Part shown: positions 53,762 through 62,508 of the stretch, piece by piece | Layout of the letters: each line of letters starts with the position of its first letter | Numbering within the stretch: the stretch's first letter is position 1 | Notes under the pieces: generated by a model | Seen by the model: only the letters and a program-made list of their open reading frames with translations | Told to the model about the DNA's origin: nothing | The model's database searches: none | Program-made: the position numbers and the translations under genes | Source of the DNA: Draconibacterium aestuarii | Lineage (GTDB): Bacteria; Bacteroidota; Bacteroidia; Bacteroidales; Prolixibacteraceae | Assembly (NCBI GenBank): GCA_026671195.1 | Contig: JAPOHD010000027.1 | Location: 496,001-560,000, forward strand | DNA: 64,000 nucleotides | Direction of reading: 5' to 3'

Positions 53762-54355
53762 ATGGGAAGAAAAAGTTTAAAAGATACCCGCCAAAAAGAA
53801 ATTGTTAAAGCTTTTTATGACGTTGCAAAAAAGGTAGGGATTGAAAATGCATCGATTGCAAAGGTGGCAAATGTATTGGGTGTAAATCCAAGTCTTGTGA
53901 TGCATTATTTTAAGACAAAAGATGATTTATTGCAAGCGTTGGTAGATTTTAACCTCGAAAAATATCTGGCAATTTATAGTGTAAAAGATAAGGTTGACAC
54001 CAAAGAAAAGTTAGTTCAGATTATCGAGAACCTGTTCTCCCGAAAATGGCACCGATTGTTTGATGATGGAGTTTATTATAGTTGTTATTCGTTTATATAT
54101 AGAAATAGACGATTTAAAAATGAATTCAAAGAATTACACGATTCGCTTCATAAAAACTTTGTCGTAGCTCTGACTCAGGCTACCGAAAATGGAGTAATTA
54201 ACATTACTGATTTTGAAAAGACTACCAAACTTGTATTTTCTGTTGTTGATGGAGCTTACTATTATTTAGGTATGGTTGATGATGATAAGGAGATGGGAAA
54301 AATTTCAGAATGGTACAAGGAGCATGTACTAAGCATCCTGGGAATTATTAATTAA
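53762..54355 (+). CDS. TetR-family transcriptional regulator
   Basis: 197 residues. The N-terminal helix-turn-helix is IVKAFYDVAKKVGIENASIAKVANVLGVNPSLVMHYFKTKDDLLQ in character (about residues 13-58; key MHYFKTKDDLL). The C-terminal ligand-binding part is all-helical and typical in length. It is divergent from the SusC/phosphatase operon and is the obvious candidate for its repressor. The last 27 nt overlap the convergent membrane-protein gene. Confidence 0.92.
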   Translation: MGRKSLKDTRQKEIVKAFYDVAKKVGIENASIAKVANVLGVNPSLVMHYFKTKDDLLQALVDFNLEKYLAIYSVKDKVDTKEKLVQIIENLFSRKWHRLFDDGVYYSCYSFIYRNRRFKNEFKELHDSLHKNFVVALTQATENGVINITDFEKTTKLVFSVVDGAYYYLGMVDDDKEMGKISEWYKEHVLSILGIIN

Positions 54356-54601
54356 TTTCTGGTTTGTTAGTTTAATTATGCGGTATATCGAATAAAGTGC
54401 AATTCCCATCCAAATAAAATTTACAAAGAAGTTCGGAGTGTCCTCTAAATAAATCGAGTTGATGACAAGGCATAGACCGCCAATCGCATTTAATGCATGA
54501 TAAAGTATTTTGTCGGCTGATAACATTTGGAAACTCAACATAAAGTAAGCCACTACAAAAGTTATAGCTCCAATCCATCCAATAATTGCGTATCCTTCCA
54601 T
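54329..54601 (-). CDS. Small membrane protein, CBU_0592-like
   Basis: 90 residues with three membrane spans (about 5-24, 31-50, 57-76). The pattern GWIGAITFVVAYFMLSFQMLSADKILYHALNAIGGLCLVINS resembles the CBU_0592/SemiSWEET-like small membrane family. It overlaps the TetR gene tail to tail by 27 nt. Function unknown. Confidence 0.7.
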   Translation of the reverse strand: MEGYAIIGWIGAITFVVAYFMLSFQMLSADKILYHALNAIGGLCLVINSIYLEDTPNFFVNFIWMGIALYSIYRIIKLTNQKLINNSQDA

Positions 54602-54710
54602 TCTTTTATTCTTATACAGGTGTTAATAGCTATGTTTTAAAACTCACTTCCAGCATGTTAATATCCCTTTTAAAGGTGATCAGTATGTTTTGATTATTAC
54701 AAATGAATAA

Positions 54711-55061
54711 TTAATTTCTTGAAATAATCAATTTTTTTACCACAGATATTTGATTGGATGTGATTACCTGCATGATGTAAACCCCGTTGGGGATATCGTT
54801 GAGTAAAAGTTGGGTTTTATTGATCGGGATTTCATATTCTTCAAATAAAACCTGTTTGCCGGTAATGTTGGTTAGTTTTATTGATACAATATTATGGGAT
54901 TTAAAATCGACCGTTACTTTACTGTTTTTGCAGGGATTGGGATAGATTTGTAATTCGGTTTCAATTTTTGATTTCTCATAAATTGATTCATCCCAGCTGG
55001 TTTGAGCAAACGCCGGATAAATTAATAGTAGTAATATAATTAAAAGTATATTTTTTTTCAT
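54711..55061 (-). CDS. Tiny secreted protein consisting almost only of a T9SS sorting domain
   Basis: 116 residues. The signal peptide (MKKNILLIILLLLIYPAFAQ) is followed by only about 18 residues and then a complete Por_Secre_tail/T9SS type A domain: LQIYPNPCKNSKVTVDFKS, VSIKLTNITGKQVLFEEY, LNDIPNGVYIMQV, ending KKLIISRN. Such domains normally guide a large passenger out through the type IX system, but here no passenger exists. It could be a remnant, a cell-surface peptide, or a T9SS competitor/decoy. Confidence 0.8.
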   Translation of the reverse strand: MKKNILLIILLLLIYPAFAQTSWDESIYEKSKIETELQIYPNPCKNSKVTVDFKSHNIVSIKLTNITGKQVLFEEYEIPINKTQLLLNDIPNGVYIMQVITSNQISVVKKLIISRN

Positions 55062-55288
55062 GAACTATCTTGTTTCTCATTTTCTTTAAAAAGCGTGTAC
55101 AAATAACATGCCTTTTTTATAAATGACCAAATAAAAATAGGATAGTTGCAATAAAGCCTGAAATTAAATACCCTTTTCTGAAAAATGAGTGTTTAACAAA
55201 TCTCTGTCTTTTTTTTCTGTACACCTTTAGCAGCAGTCAAACATTCGAAAAGTCTTTCTCCGGGGATTTGAGGGATGAAAGAAAGGAA

Positions 55289-56026
55289 TTAACCGAATAA
55301 ACTTAGCGCCGCGTCTAAATCCTTCGGTGTGTCAATTCCGATGGACTGGGTTTGCGTTTCAGCAGTTTTTATTCTATAACCGTTTTCGAGCCAGCGTAGT
55401 TGCTCCAGCGATTCTGCCAATTCAAGTTTTCCCTGTTTTAGTTTTGTAATTTGTTGCAGCACTTCGGCTTTAAAAGCGTACATGCCAATGTGTGCCCAAA
55501 ATGTGTTTTTTAATAACCAGTCTTTTTCTTCGCTTCCCCTGATATAGGGAATAGGCGATCGGCTAAAATACAGGGCGTTGTTGTTTGCATCTATTACAAC
55601 CTTGGGGCGGTTGGGGTTAAACAGTTCTTCGCTTGAATCGATCTTTTTTACCAGTGTTGCTATGTCGGCATCCGATTCAAAACATGATTTTAGCGTTTCA
55701 ATTTGTTCGGCTTTGATGAAGGGTTCATCTCCCTGGATATTTACAACCACATCAAAATCAACTTTTTCTGCAATTTTGGTTGCCGCCTCTGCACAACGGT
55801 CGGTGCCACTTTGGTGTGTCGACAATGTATTGACTACTTTACCTCCAAAAGCTTCTACGGCCTCAAATATCCGGCTGTCGTCGGTTGCCACAAAAACTTC
55901 ATCCAACGCTTTCGATACATTTTCGTACACCCACTGAATCATGGGTTTATCTTTTATTATTGCAAGTGGTTTGCCCGGAAAGCGAGTTGATTCATAGCGG
56001 GCAGGAATTATTCCAACAAATTTCAT
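55289..56026 (-). CDS. kdsB: 3-deoxy-manno-octulosonate cytidylyltransferase
   Basis: 245 residues from MKFVGIIPARYESTRFPGKP; ATGs at 56029 and 56035 are alternatives. The N-terminal nucleotide-binding signature, QGDEPFI, and YFSRSPIPYIRG are all conserved KdsB features. It makes CMP-Kdo for lipopolysaccharide, indicating a Kdo-containing outer membrane. It lies divergent from the lptE/secG operon. Confidence 0.95.
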   Translation of the reverse strand: MKFVGIIPARYESTRFPGKPLAIIKDKPMIQWVYENVSKALDEVFVATDDSRIFEAVEAFGGKVVNTLSTHQSGTDRCAEAATKIAEKVDFDVVVNIQGDEPFIKAEQIETLKSCFESDADIATLVKKIDSSEELFNPNRPKVVIDANNNALYFSRSPIPYIRGSEEKDWLLKNTFWAHIGMYAFKAEVLQQITKLKQGKLELAESLEQLRWLENGYRIKTAETQTQSIGIDTPKDLDAALSLFG

Positions 56027-56067
56027 CATATACATTTAGTATTCAGTAATACTGAAATTTTAAACGC

Positions 56068-56075
56068 CAAAGATA
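56068..56075 (-). promoter_or_regulatory. -7 promoter element for kdsB
   Basis: The minus strand reads TATCTTTG, an exact TAnnTTTG match, about 41 nt before the chosen kdsB start. Confidence 0.55.
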
Positions 56076-56184
56076 ATAATCTAAAACCGATTTCTGGACT
56101 CTTTAGTATTGCTCTTCCCTTATTGTGAAATGAATAAAAAAACTTAATTGTACGCCACTAATTCTCATAGCCGACTAAAAATTG

Positions 56185-56192
56185 TAAATTTG
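56185..56192 (+). promoter_or_regulatory. -7 promoter element for the sigma-54 activator/lptE/secG operon
   Basis: TAAATTTG matches TAnnTTTG, 23 nt before the ATG at 56216. Confidence 0.55.
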
Positions 56193-56215
56193 CAAATTGT
56201 TCATATTGATAAAAC

Positions 56216-57448
56216 ATGGATGTACAAGCTATAAAACAACGATTTGAAATTGTTGGGAACACTGCCGGATTAAACCGCGCCATTGAAGTTGCAGTGCAGG
56301 TTGCGCCAACCGATTTGTCGGTTTTAGTAACCGGCGAAAGTGGGGTAGGTAAGGAAATATTTCCACAGATAATTCACCAGTTTTCGAGCCGGAAACATGG
56401 AAAATATATTGCCGTTAACTGCGGAGCAATTCCTGAAGGAACAATTGATTCGGAACTTTTTGGCCACGAAAAAGGCGCTTTTACAGGCGCTTTAGCCGAT
56501 CGGAAAGGATATTTTCAGGAGGCTGATGGAGGAACTATCTTTTTAGATGAAATTGGTGAATTGCCGCTTTCAACACAAGCCCGGTTGTTACGTGTACTCG
56601 AAACCGGAGAATTTATTAAAGTGGGTTCGTCGCAGGTAATAAAGACAAATGTGCGTGTAATTGCGGCTACCAATGTAAATCTCCCTACTGCAATTGACGA
56701 AGGAAAATTTAGGGAAGATTTGTATTACCGCTTAAATACCTTGCCAATTGCGGTTATGCCTTTGCGCGAAAGAACCGACGATATAAATTTGTTGTTTCGG
56801 AAGTTTGCGCGCGATTTTGCTGAAAAATACCGAATGCCTCCGGTTCGTTTGACAGATGAGGCGCGTTCGGTTTTGGTAAATTATCGCTGGCCGGGAAACA
56901 TCAGACAACTAAAAAATATTACCGAGCAGATCTCTATCATTGAAAAAGAGAGAGAAATAACCGGCGATGTACTAAGAAACTATTTACCTTCCAACGCTTC
57001 GAAAAATTTGCCTGCCGTTTTTTCAAGTACTGAAGAAAATAAATCGTTTGCAAACGAGCGCGAAATTCTTTACAAGGTACTTTTCGATATGAAAAACGAC
57101 ATGACTGATTTGAAAAAACTGGTACTTGATCTGATGGAAAATCGCGAATCCCCGATATCGGGCGATCATGCACAAATAATAAGAAACTTATACAATACCG
57201 ACGACGGTAGTTTTGTTCCAAAAGATAAGGGGCAAAATCCAATTCATATTACAGAGGTTGACAAAGAAAATATTCAGGATACTGAAGAATTTGTGGAAGA
57301 ATCGCTTTCTTTGGCCGATAAAGAAATTGAGCTGATTAAAAAGGCTTTAGATAAACACCGGGGGAAAAGGAAATATGCGGCGCAAGAGCTGGGAATTTCG
57401 GAACGTACCCTCTATCGAAAAATTAAAGAATACGAAATTAAGGGATAG
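56216..57448 (+). CDS. Sigma-54-interacting AAA+ transcriptional activator without receiver domain
   Basis: 410 residues. There is no N-terminal receiver or PAS domain; the AAA+ domain begins almost at once. Walker A is GESGVGKE (40-47), the sigma-54 contact loop GAFTGA is at 87-92 and Walker B TIFLDE at 107-112. A Fis-type helix-turn-helix (KRKYAAQELGISERTLYRKIKEY) ends the protein. It should activate sigma-54 promoters by ATP hydrolysis. In Bacteroidota this gene is regularly followed by lptE and secG, as here. Confidence 0.93.
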   Translation: MDVQAIKQRFEIVGNTAGLNRAIEVAVQVAPTDLSVLVTGESGVGKEIFPQIIHQFSSRKHGKYIAVNCGAIPEGTIDSELFGHEKGAFTGALADRKGYFQEADGGTIFLDEIGELPLSTQARLLRVLETGEFIKVGSSQVIKTNVRVIAATNVNLPTAIDEGKFREDLYYRLNTLPIAVMPLRERTDDINLLFRKFARDFAEKYRMPPVRLTDEARSVLVNYRWPGNIRQLKNITEQISIIEKEREITGDVLRNYLPSNASKNLPAVFSSTEENKSFANEREILYKVLFDMKNDMTDLKKLVLDLMENRESPISGDHAQIIRNLYNTDDGSFVPKDKGQNPIHITEVDKENIQDTEEFVEESLSLADKEIELIKKALDKHRGKRKYAAQELGISERTLYRKIKEYEIKG

Positions 57449-57452
57449 TTTT

Positions 57453-57968
57453 ATGGTTAGACGTTATATTTTAGTTGCACTCACTGCATTTATTATCGGA
57501 AGTATTATTTACTCGTGTAAAGTGAATTATTCATTCACCGGAGCCAACTTATCGCCTGCAGTAAAAACCTTTTCAGTTTATTTTTTTCAAAACCGTGCAA
57601 GGTTGATTAATCCAACTTTAAGTCAGAATTTTACCGAGCAGCTTCGCGAAAGACTGGAACGCCAGACTTCGCTAAACGAATTATCGGAAAACGGAGATAT
57701 TGAATATGAAGGGCAAATTACGGGTTACGAGTTCCGTCCAATGTCTATTCAGAAAGATGACCTTTCGGCACAAACACGACTGACAGTAACTGTTAAAGTG
57801 AAGTTTACCAACCATAAAGAGCCCGATCAGGATTTTGAAAAAACATTTTCGGCTTACGAAGATTTCGACAGTAATTTGCCAATTAGCAGTGTAGAAGACG
57901 AACTTACAGCCGAGATTATTGAAAAGCTGCACGAAGATATTTTTAATGCCACCATTGCAAACTGGTGA
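57453..57968 (+). CDS. lptE: LptE-family LPS-assembly lipoprotein
   Basis: 171 residues from MVRRYILVALTAF, 4 nt after the activator stop; a frame open further upstream (57375) overlaps that gene and is not used. The signal ends IIYSC, and the acylated Cys is followed by KVNYSFTGANLSPAVKTFSVYFFQNRA, the typical Bacteroidota LptE start. LptE plugs the LptD barrel and helps deliver LPS to the outer leaflet. Confidence 0.88.
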   Translation: MVRRYILVALTAFIIGSIIYSCKVNYSFTGANLSPAVKTFSVYFFQNRARLINPTLSQNFTEQLRERLERQTSLNELSENGDIEYEGQITGYEFRPMSIQKDDLSAQTRLTVTVKVKFTNHKEPDQDFEKTFSAYEDFDSNLPISSVEDELTAEIIEKLHEDIFNATIANW

Positions 57969-57970
57969 AA

Positions 57971-58558
57971 ATGAATAAAGAGCAATTTATTGCATGCCTT
58001 AAGGATGCGGAACAGTTAAACCTAAAAACGCTGGAAGAGTTAAAAAATCTTTTGGAAGAATACCCATGGTTTCAGGCTGGTTGGATGCTCTATTTAAAGA
58101 ATTTGAAAAATTGCAATACAGAAGCATACGAAGGAATTTTAAAAAAAGTAGCAGTAATAGTGCCTGAGCGTAAAAATTTATTCAAGTTTCTAAATTCTGA
58201 GTTGCCCCAAAGGCAAGTCAGTATTGAAAATTTGAAGGCTGCTTCTTCTTTGTATCAGTTGGAGGGAGATAAGTCGGTCGGTAATTCGCTTATCGACAGG
58301 TTTTTAACTGCAAATGCCGGAGTAATACGAAAAAAAAATGAGGTGGTTGATTCAACTGAAAACAGGACACTTTTGGAGAAATCGGTCTCCGAAAACGATG
58401 AGATAATTACAGAAACGCTGGCTTCAATTTATTTTCAGCAGAATAACTATGAAAAAGCACAGCAGGCCTATCAAAAATTAAGTTTGAAATATCCGGAAAA
58501 AAGTGTTTACTTTGCAGCCCGTATTAAAGAAATTGAAGTATTAAAGAATAATAACTAG
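57971..58558 (+). CDS. TPR-like protein of unknown function in the lptE-secG operon
   Basis: 195 residues from ATG 57971 (a GTG at 57965 is also in frame and overlaps the lptE stop). No signal peptide. The C-terminal part, ETLASIYFQQNNYEKAQQAYQKLSLKYPEKSVYFAARIKEIE, is a clear tetratricopeptide repeat. The N-terminal half (EQFIACLKDAEQLNLKTLEELKNLLEEYPWFQAGWMLY) is helical and conserved-looking. The gene is nearly contiguous with lptE and secG, so an envelope or secretion role is inferred from context only. Confidence 0.8.
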   Translation: MNKEQFIACLKDAEQLNLKTLEELKNLLEEYPWFQAGWMLYLKNLKNCNTEAYEGILKKVAVIVPERKNLFKFLNSELPQRQVSIENLKAASSLYQLEGDKSVGNSLIDRFLTANAGVIRKKNEVVDSTENRTLLEKSVSENDEIITETLASIYFQQNNYEKAQQAYQKLSLKYPEKSVYFAARIKEIEVLKNNN

Positions 58559-58564
58559 AAGAAG

Positions 58565-58924
58565 ATGTATATTTTAATCACTGTTTTATTATTGATCGTT
58601 TGTATCCTTTTGGTACTGATTGTGTTGGTGCAAAACTCAAAAGGAGGAGGTTTGGCAAGTAATTTCCAATCGTCGGGCCAGGTAATGGGCGTGCGTAAAA
58701 CAACCGATTTTCTTGAAAAAGGTACTTGGTTTTTAGCCGGTGCATTATTATTTTTATCAGTAGTGGGAGCTGGGTTTATCCCTCGTGAACAAAGGGGAAT
58801 TGAGCAAAGTCGTGTTCAGGAACAAATTGAAACTGCAGTTGATCCAACTCAGGTTCCAACATTCCCGACAACGCCTCCTGCAGCTGCTGAAGAAACTCCG
58901 GCAACAGACGACGGAGAGAATTAA
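58565..58924 (+). CDS. secG: Preprotein translocase subunit SecG
   Basis: 119 residues with two membrane spans (about 3-22 and 54-76). QNSKGGGLASNFQSSGQVMGVRKTTDFLEKGTWFLAG is the SecG family core, followed by a Pro/Thr/Ala-rich acidic tail. SecG assists SecYE-mediated export. It is the last gene before the terminator at 58948. Confidence 0.94.
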   Translation: MYILITVLLLIVCILLVLIVLVQNSKGGGLASNFQSSGQVMGVRKTTDFLEKGTWFLAGALLFLSVVGAGFIPREQRGIEQSRVQEQIETAVDPTQVPTFPTTPPAAAEETPATDDGEN

Positions 58925-58947
58925 GAAACTATTCTTACAAAATATTG

Positions 58948-58980
58948 AAGCCATTCGATTTATAACGAATGGCTTTTTTT
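58948..58980 (+). terminator. Intrinsic terminator after secG
   Basis: AAGCCATTCG (58948-58957) and CGAATGGCTT (58966-58975) form a perfect 10-bp stem with an 8-nt loop, followed by a run of T on the plus strand. Confidence 0.92.
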
Positions 58981-59012
58981 AGTATTTAAAATTTTGACAA
59001 ATAAAATTTCCC

Positions 59013-59516
59013 TTAGGTTGTCGGAACTGTTTCTGGTAGGGTTGAGGGGTGTTTAACAAGAAATGTAATATCTTCCAAAATCATAATAATATAACGTTCC
59101 TGTTGAAAATGAAATCTTCTGGTGGAGAATCGTAAATCCTTTATTTCCTGCTGATTGTTTTTGTTGAAAAAAGGTCGGGTAATGTGTTCGTTATAAATTT
59201 CTGTATTGTTTAAATACGATTCCATACCGGCCAGTCGCAATTCACAGGTTGAGCATTTCGAGGTTTTTCCACAATCCTTTAGCTCTTTTATTTGGTAGGC
59301 GCAACCAATTGCTTCGCCACACCGCATGTATAATATATTTTCATCGGCTTTGTTCGAGAATATAGATCTAAGTGCATTGTTGAATGCTTTAAGTTTCATC
59401 TCCCTGTCGAGTAACAATATGCAGCTTGTAATATTATTTACAACAATATTTAAAAACTCTCCTGACTTGGCTAGCATTTCAAAACTGTGGTTGGCCATCG
59501 TTCTGTCTTGTGTCAT
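59013..59516 (-). CDS. PAS-domain protein with a five-cysteine cluster
   Basis: 167 residues, no signal peptide. A PAS-like fold is suggested by FLNIVVNNITSCILLLDREMKLKAFNNALR and the late RRFHFQQERYIIMILEDIT. Cysteines at 66, 72, 82, 88 and 91 (RCGEAIGC...CGKTSKCSTC) follow a pattern known from redox- or metal-sensing PAS proteins. No output domain is attached, so it may act through a partner protein. Function unknown. Confidence 0.7.
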   Translation of the reverse strand: MTQDRTMANHSFEMLAKSGEFLNIVVNNITSCILLLDREMKLKAFNNALRSIFSNKADENILYMRCGEAIGCAYQIKELKDCGKTSKCSTCELRLAGMESYLNNTEIYNEHITRPFFNKNNQQEIKDLRFSTRRFHFQQERYIIMILEDITFLVKHPSTLPETVPTT

Positions 59517-59662
59517 AGTGAAATTGTTTTTGTATTAACTATGGGCAACTAAAAGATAAGAAACCTATGCTACAAAGTCAATACTTAATTTCACGTATGA
59601 GTTTATGATGATGATGTAGTAATCGAATGATTTTTGTTTATGTACAAATAGTCTCTTTCAGG

Positions 59663-60235
59663 TTATAATGTAAACCTAACTGGAAGTACTTCGTGTTCCA
59701 CAATAATTGGTATTTCCATTTGGGCAATAGAAGTAAACTCAAAATCAGTATTCCCCTTAATTAGAAGTTTAATATAGCTTTTAGGATTACTGTCAATCTG
59801 GGAAATCAGAGGGGCCAGTACCTCATCAAGATTAACTGATACGCTTCCATTGTCAGGTAATTCTTCGGGCAACATTAAATCAATTTCGCCTTGCATACTA
59901 TAACTGCCAGAACCTCCCGAAGCAAATCCCCATTCCATTTTAAGTTCGCTAATATCTCCGGATACATTCAAAAATGTTAGAACAGAACCGGATCCTGGCA
60001 TTACCCGCAAGATATTGTCAGGGCAATTGCGTGCATTGTCTTTGTTTGCTAAACAGAAAGTGGTGAAGCCTGAAAAAGAATAGGTTTCGGCAGTCGCTTT
60101 AGTTTGTGACTGAACGGAATTGAGAGGAATAATAAATTGTAATTTAGTTTCGGTTTCTGCAATAGTGTCCGGATCGTTGCATGCTAAAAGCGGTAGCAAT
60201 ACAATCGCCATCCAAAAAAGTTTTCTGAGTTTCAT
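59663..60235 (-). CDS. Predicted lipoprotein, unknown family
   Basis: 190 residues. The signal peptide MKLRKLFWMAIVLLPLLAC ends in a lipobox, with NDPDTIAETE after the cysteine. The rest is beta-rich, with a Gly/Ser stretch (ASGGSGSYSMQGEIDLMLPEE) and no catalytic motif or known domain that I recognise. It sits between the PAS gene and the FAD oxidase, apparently as its own unit. Confidence 0.65.
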   Translation of the reverse strand: MKLRKLFWMAIVLLPLLACNDPDTIAETETKLQFIIPLNSVQSQTKATAETYSFSGFTTFCLANKDNARNCPDNILRVMPGSGSVLTFLNVSGDISELKMEWGFASGGSGSYSMQGEIDLMLPEELPDNGSVSVNLDEVLAPLISQIDSNPKSYIKLLIKGNTDFEFTSIAQMEIPIIVEHEVLPVRFTL

Positions 60236-60386
60236 GACTTTAAATTTTAAGTGTTTTAAATGTGCCGGCTTTTCGTCAAACGGCTCATCTTTTTCATGTT
60301 AGATAATACGGAATTTAGTTCTGGTTGTTTCTAATATTCAGAATAAAAGATGGAATCATCGGGCAACACGTAAGTAATGTTTTTGG

Positions 60387-61781
60387 TTAATCCGCAGTTG
60401 GTTTGATATTCTGGTTTACTTTGAAAAAATTATCCGGATCATATTTGTGTTTAATCTGAGTCAATCTTTCGTAATTTCCCTTATAGCTGGCTTTCACTCT
60501 TTCCTGACCTTCGTCCATCATGAAATTCACATATGCTCCACCGCTAGAGTATGGATGTAATGCTTCCTGGTAAGCTTTTGCCCATTTTGTAATGGTTTCA
60601 ACATTTGCCGGATCAGGATCGATTCCCACAAAAACACCGGCATATTTTGCATCACGCGAAGCCCACGGTGTTGCATCTTTTTCTATCCTTCCTGCTGTTC
60701 CACTAATCGGGTAAAGGTGCATTTGCGACAACGGAGTCGGAATTTGAGAACCAAACTTTTTGTGCAGTGCCATTGCTTCAGGAGGAATGTCGGTAAAGTA
60801 ATCGGCTCGCCAGTACCATTGTAATCCGGGGGGCATTAAACCGTCAAATAGCGTTTGAACCATAGGGTAGGGCATTTCACCCACATGATGGAAAACCGGA
60901 TTTAAATCCATGGCAGGTTTTATTAGTTCTGCTCCTCTATCAGGTGATCCCACATAGTTCCAAACAATGCCGCAAAACTTTTTATTATGAAGTTCAGCAG
61001 GGAAAGGAGGTCCGGGGATGACCATAGTCGCAATAAAACCATTCAACTCGTCCGGCGCATTATGAATAAAGTTGTGGTACCACGCCATTATTTCTTCTGT
61101 GCGTTCAATCGGCCAGAGAGTTGGGCCGGCAAAAACATTTTTAACCGGATGTGCCTGAAACTTGAATGAAGTTACAATGCCGAAGTTTCCACCGCCTCCC
61201 CGAATTGCCCAAAACAAATCGGTGTTTGTAGTAGAATTAACGGTTGTAAAGCTTCCATCAGCAAGTACCATATCCGCTTCAAGCAGGTTGTCGATCGTTA
61301 ATCCAAATGTGCGTGTTAAATGTCCAACTCCGCCTCCTAGTGTTAATCCTCCAACTCCGGTAGTGGATATAATTCCTGCCGGAACTGCCAATCCAAATGG
61401 ATGGGTGGCATGGTCAACTTCGCCCCACAGATTTCCGCCGCCAACACGCACGGTATTATCGTCGGTGTTTACCCTTACATATTTTATATTCGAAAGGTCG
61501 ATAACCAAAGCATCGTCGGCAAGCCCAAGTCCGCCAGCATTGTGCCCGCCACCACGAACAGAAACCAGCAGTTTATTGTCGCGTCCAAAGTTTACGCATG
61601 CTATTACGTCGGCAACATCAACACACATAACAATCATTCCCGGATGTTTGGATATCATTGCATTATACACTTTTCGGGCTTCATCGTATTTGACATCGTC
61701 AGGGAGAATTATTTCTCCTCTGATTTGAGCTGCAAAAGCAGCAAGTATTTCCGCGTTAAGTTCAGTTCTTAAATTTATCAT
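60387..61781 (-). CDS. FAD-linked oxidase, berberine-bridge/6-hydroxynicotine-oxidase type
   Basis: 464 residues. The PCMH-type FAD-binding domain contains SVRGGGHNAGG; H80 is the probable site of covalent FAD attachment. PAGIISTTGVGGLTLGGGVGHLTR follows, and the position of the second covalent Cys of plant berberine enzymes is not a cysteine, so attachment is probably single. The C-terminal BBE domain ends YDPDNFFKVNQNI. No signal peptide. It oxidises small organic substrates with O2; substrate unknown. The truncated-haemoglobin gene lies 25 nt upstream in the same operon. Confidence 0.9.
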   Translation of the reverse strand: MINLRTELNAEILAAFAAQIRGEIILPDDVKYDEARKVYNAMISKHPGMIVMCVDVADVIACVNFGRDNKLLVSVRGGGHNAGGLGLADDALVIDLSNIKYVRVNTDDNTVRVGGGNLWGEVDHATHPFGLAVPAGIISTTGVGGLTLGGGVGHLTRTFGLTIDNLLEADMVLADGSFTTVNSTTNTDLFWAIRGGGGNFGIVTSFKFQAHPVKNVFAGPTLWPIERTEEIMAWYHNFIHNAPDELNGFIATMVIPGPPFPAELHNKKFCGIVWNYVGSPDRGAELIKPAMDLNPVFHHVGEMPYPMVQTLFDGLMPPGLQWYWRADYFTDIPPEAMALHKKFGSQIPTPLSQMHLYPISGTAGRIEKDATPWASRDAKYAGVFVGIDPDPANVETITKWAKAYQEALHPYSSGGAYVNFMMDEGQERVKASYKGNYERLTQIKHKYDPDNFFKVNQNIKPTAD

Positions 61782-61806
61782 GATGTCAAAATCTTTTTAA
61801 TGAGTA

Positions 61807-62181
61807 TTATTGAGCTATAATCATTCCCTTCAGCGACCAGAGAATAGAAAGTACTTCTTTCTTTGTCTCTTCGTCGATGGAGTTCTTATCGAGGGCCACA
61901 AAAATGTCATCTATTACGTACATGTATTCCGCCGGGCTGATATTCATCCCTTTGTGGGCATCGGGCATATCCCGGCCGGTGTAATTTACAGGGCCTCCGC
62001 TACCAGCACTAAAAAAATCAACGCTGTGTTGTTTAATTTGTGCAAGTCTTTCGGGGTCGTCTTTGTACGGCAGAAAACGAGCATTTACTGCTGGATTATT
62101 CATGTGGGTATCGATTGCATCGTCCACTATTTTTTTTATACCCTGCGTCCCCCCAAGTCGTTCAAATAAAGTATCATTCAT
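61807..62181 (-). CDS. Group I truncated haemoglobin
   Basis: 124 residues, full length for the family. TLFERLGGTQGIKKIVDDAI is the N-terminal signature, and the proximal haem ligand is H76 in PDAHKGMNIS. It binds O2 or NO. Co-transcription with an O2-using flavin oxidase suggests oxygen supply or protection. Its promoter carries the module shared with the TonB/TPR gene. Confidence 0.92.
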   Translation of the reverse strand: MNDTLFERLGGTQGIKKIVDDAIDTHMNNPAVNARFLPYKDDPERLAQIKQHSVDFFSAGSGGPVNYTGRDMPDAHKGMNISPAEYMYVIDDIFVALDKNSIDEETKKEVLSILWSLKGMIIAQ

Positions 62182-62277
62182 TGGTAATTATTTTTACTTA
62201 GTTATATGTCTCATTGTTTGTGTTTTCATGTTGGCGAGGTATTTTTATTTTTATAAACGAAACTCTTAGTTGTTAAG

Positions 62278-62352
62278 CAAATTTACTGCACTTAGCAAAG
62301 GGGTAACTATCATTTTTAGACCAAAAAAAAGCAAAAAAAGACCAAAAGGTAT
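62278..62352 (-). promoter_or_regulatory. Promoter module A for the haemoglobin/oxidase operon
   Basis: Read on the minus strand: two TTTTGGTCT copies exactly 21 bp apart (62347-62339 and 62326-62318), then AAAATGATA, then 22 nt, then the -7 box TAAATTTG (62285-62278). The same layout with the same 22-nt gap occurs at module B (63411-63485). The 9-bp repeat with 12-bp spacer fits LytTR-type sites in geometry. Confidence 0.65.
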
Positions 62353-62449
62353 TTAAAATGAAATATAGATCCGGGAATCTAATTTTAAAGCTTCAGAACG
62401 TCAGTGTGGATCATTTTCCTTGAATAAAAATGTTTCGAATTAAGCAATA

Positions 62450-62475
62450 ATAAAACCCGGAATTGCCCCCGGGTT
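62450..62475 (-). terminator. Intrinsic terminator after the first TonB/TPR gene
   Basis: AACCCGG (62453-62459) and CCGGGTT (62468-62474) form a stem with an 8-nt loop, followed on the minus strand by TTTATTATTG. A nearly identical one ends the paralogous gene (63567-63590). Confidence 0.8.
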
Positions 62476-62508
62476 CTTTTGTAAACGATATTTTGTTATT
62501 TGTTTTAA

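Larger units (their letters stand above)
62182..62508. other. Gap between the haemoglobin operon and the TonB/TPR gene
   Basis: 327 nt with promoter module A and the terminator of the TonB/TPR gene. The leader from the -7 box to the haemoglobin ATG is about 90 nt. No gene. Confidence 0.65.
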
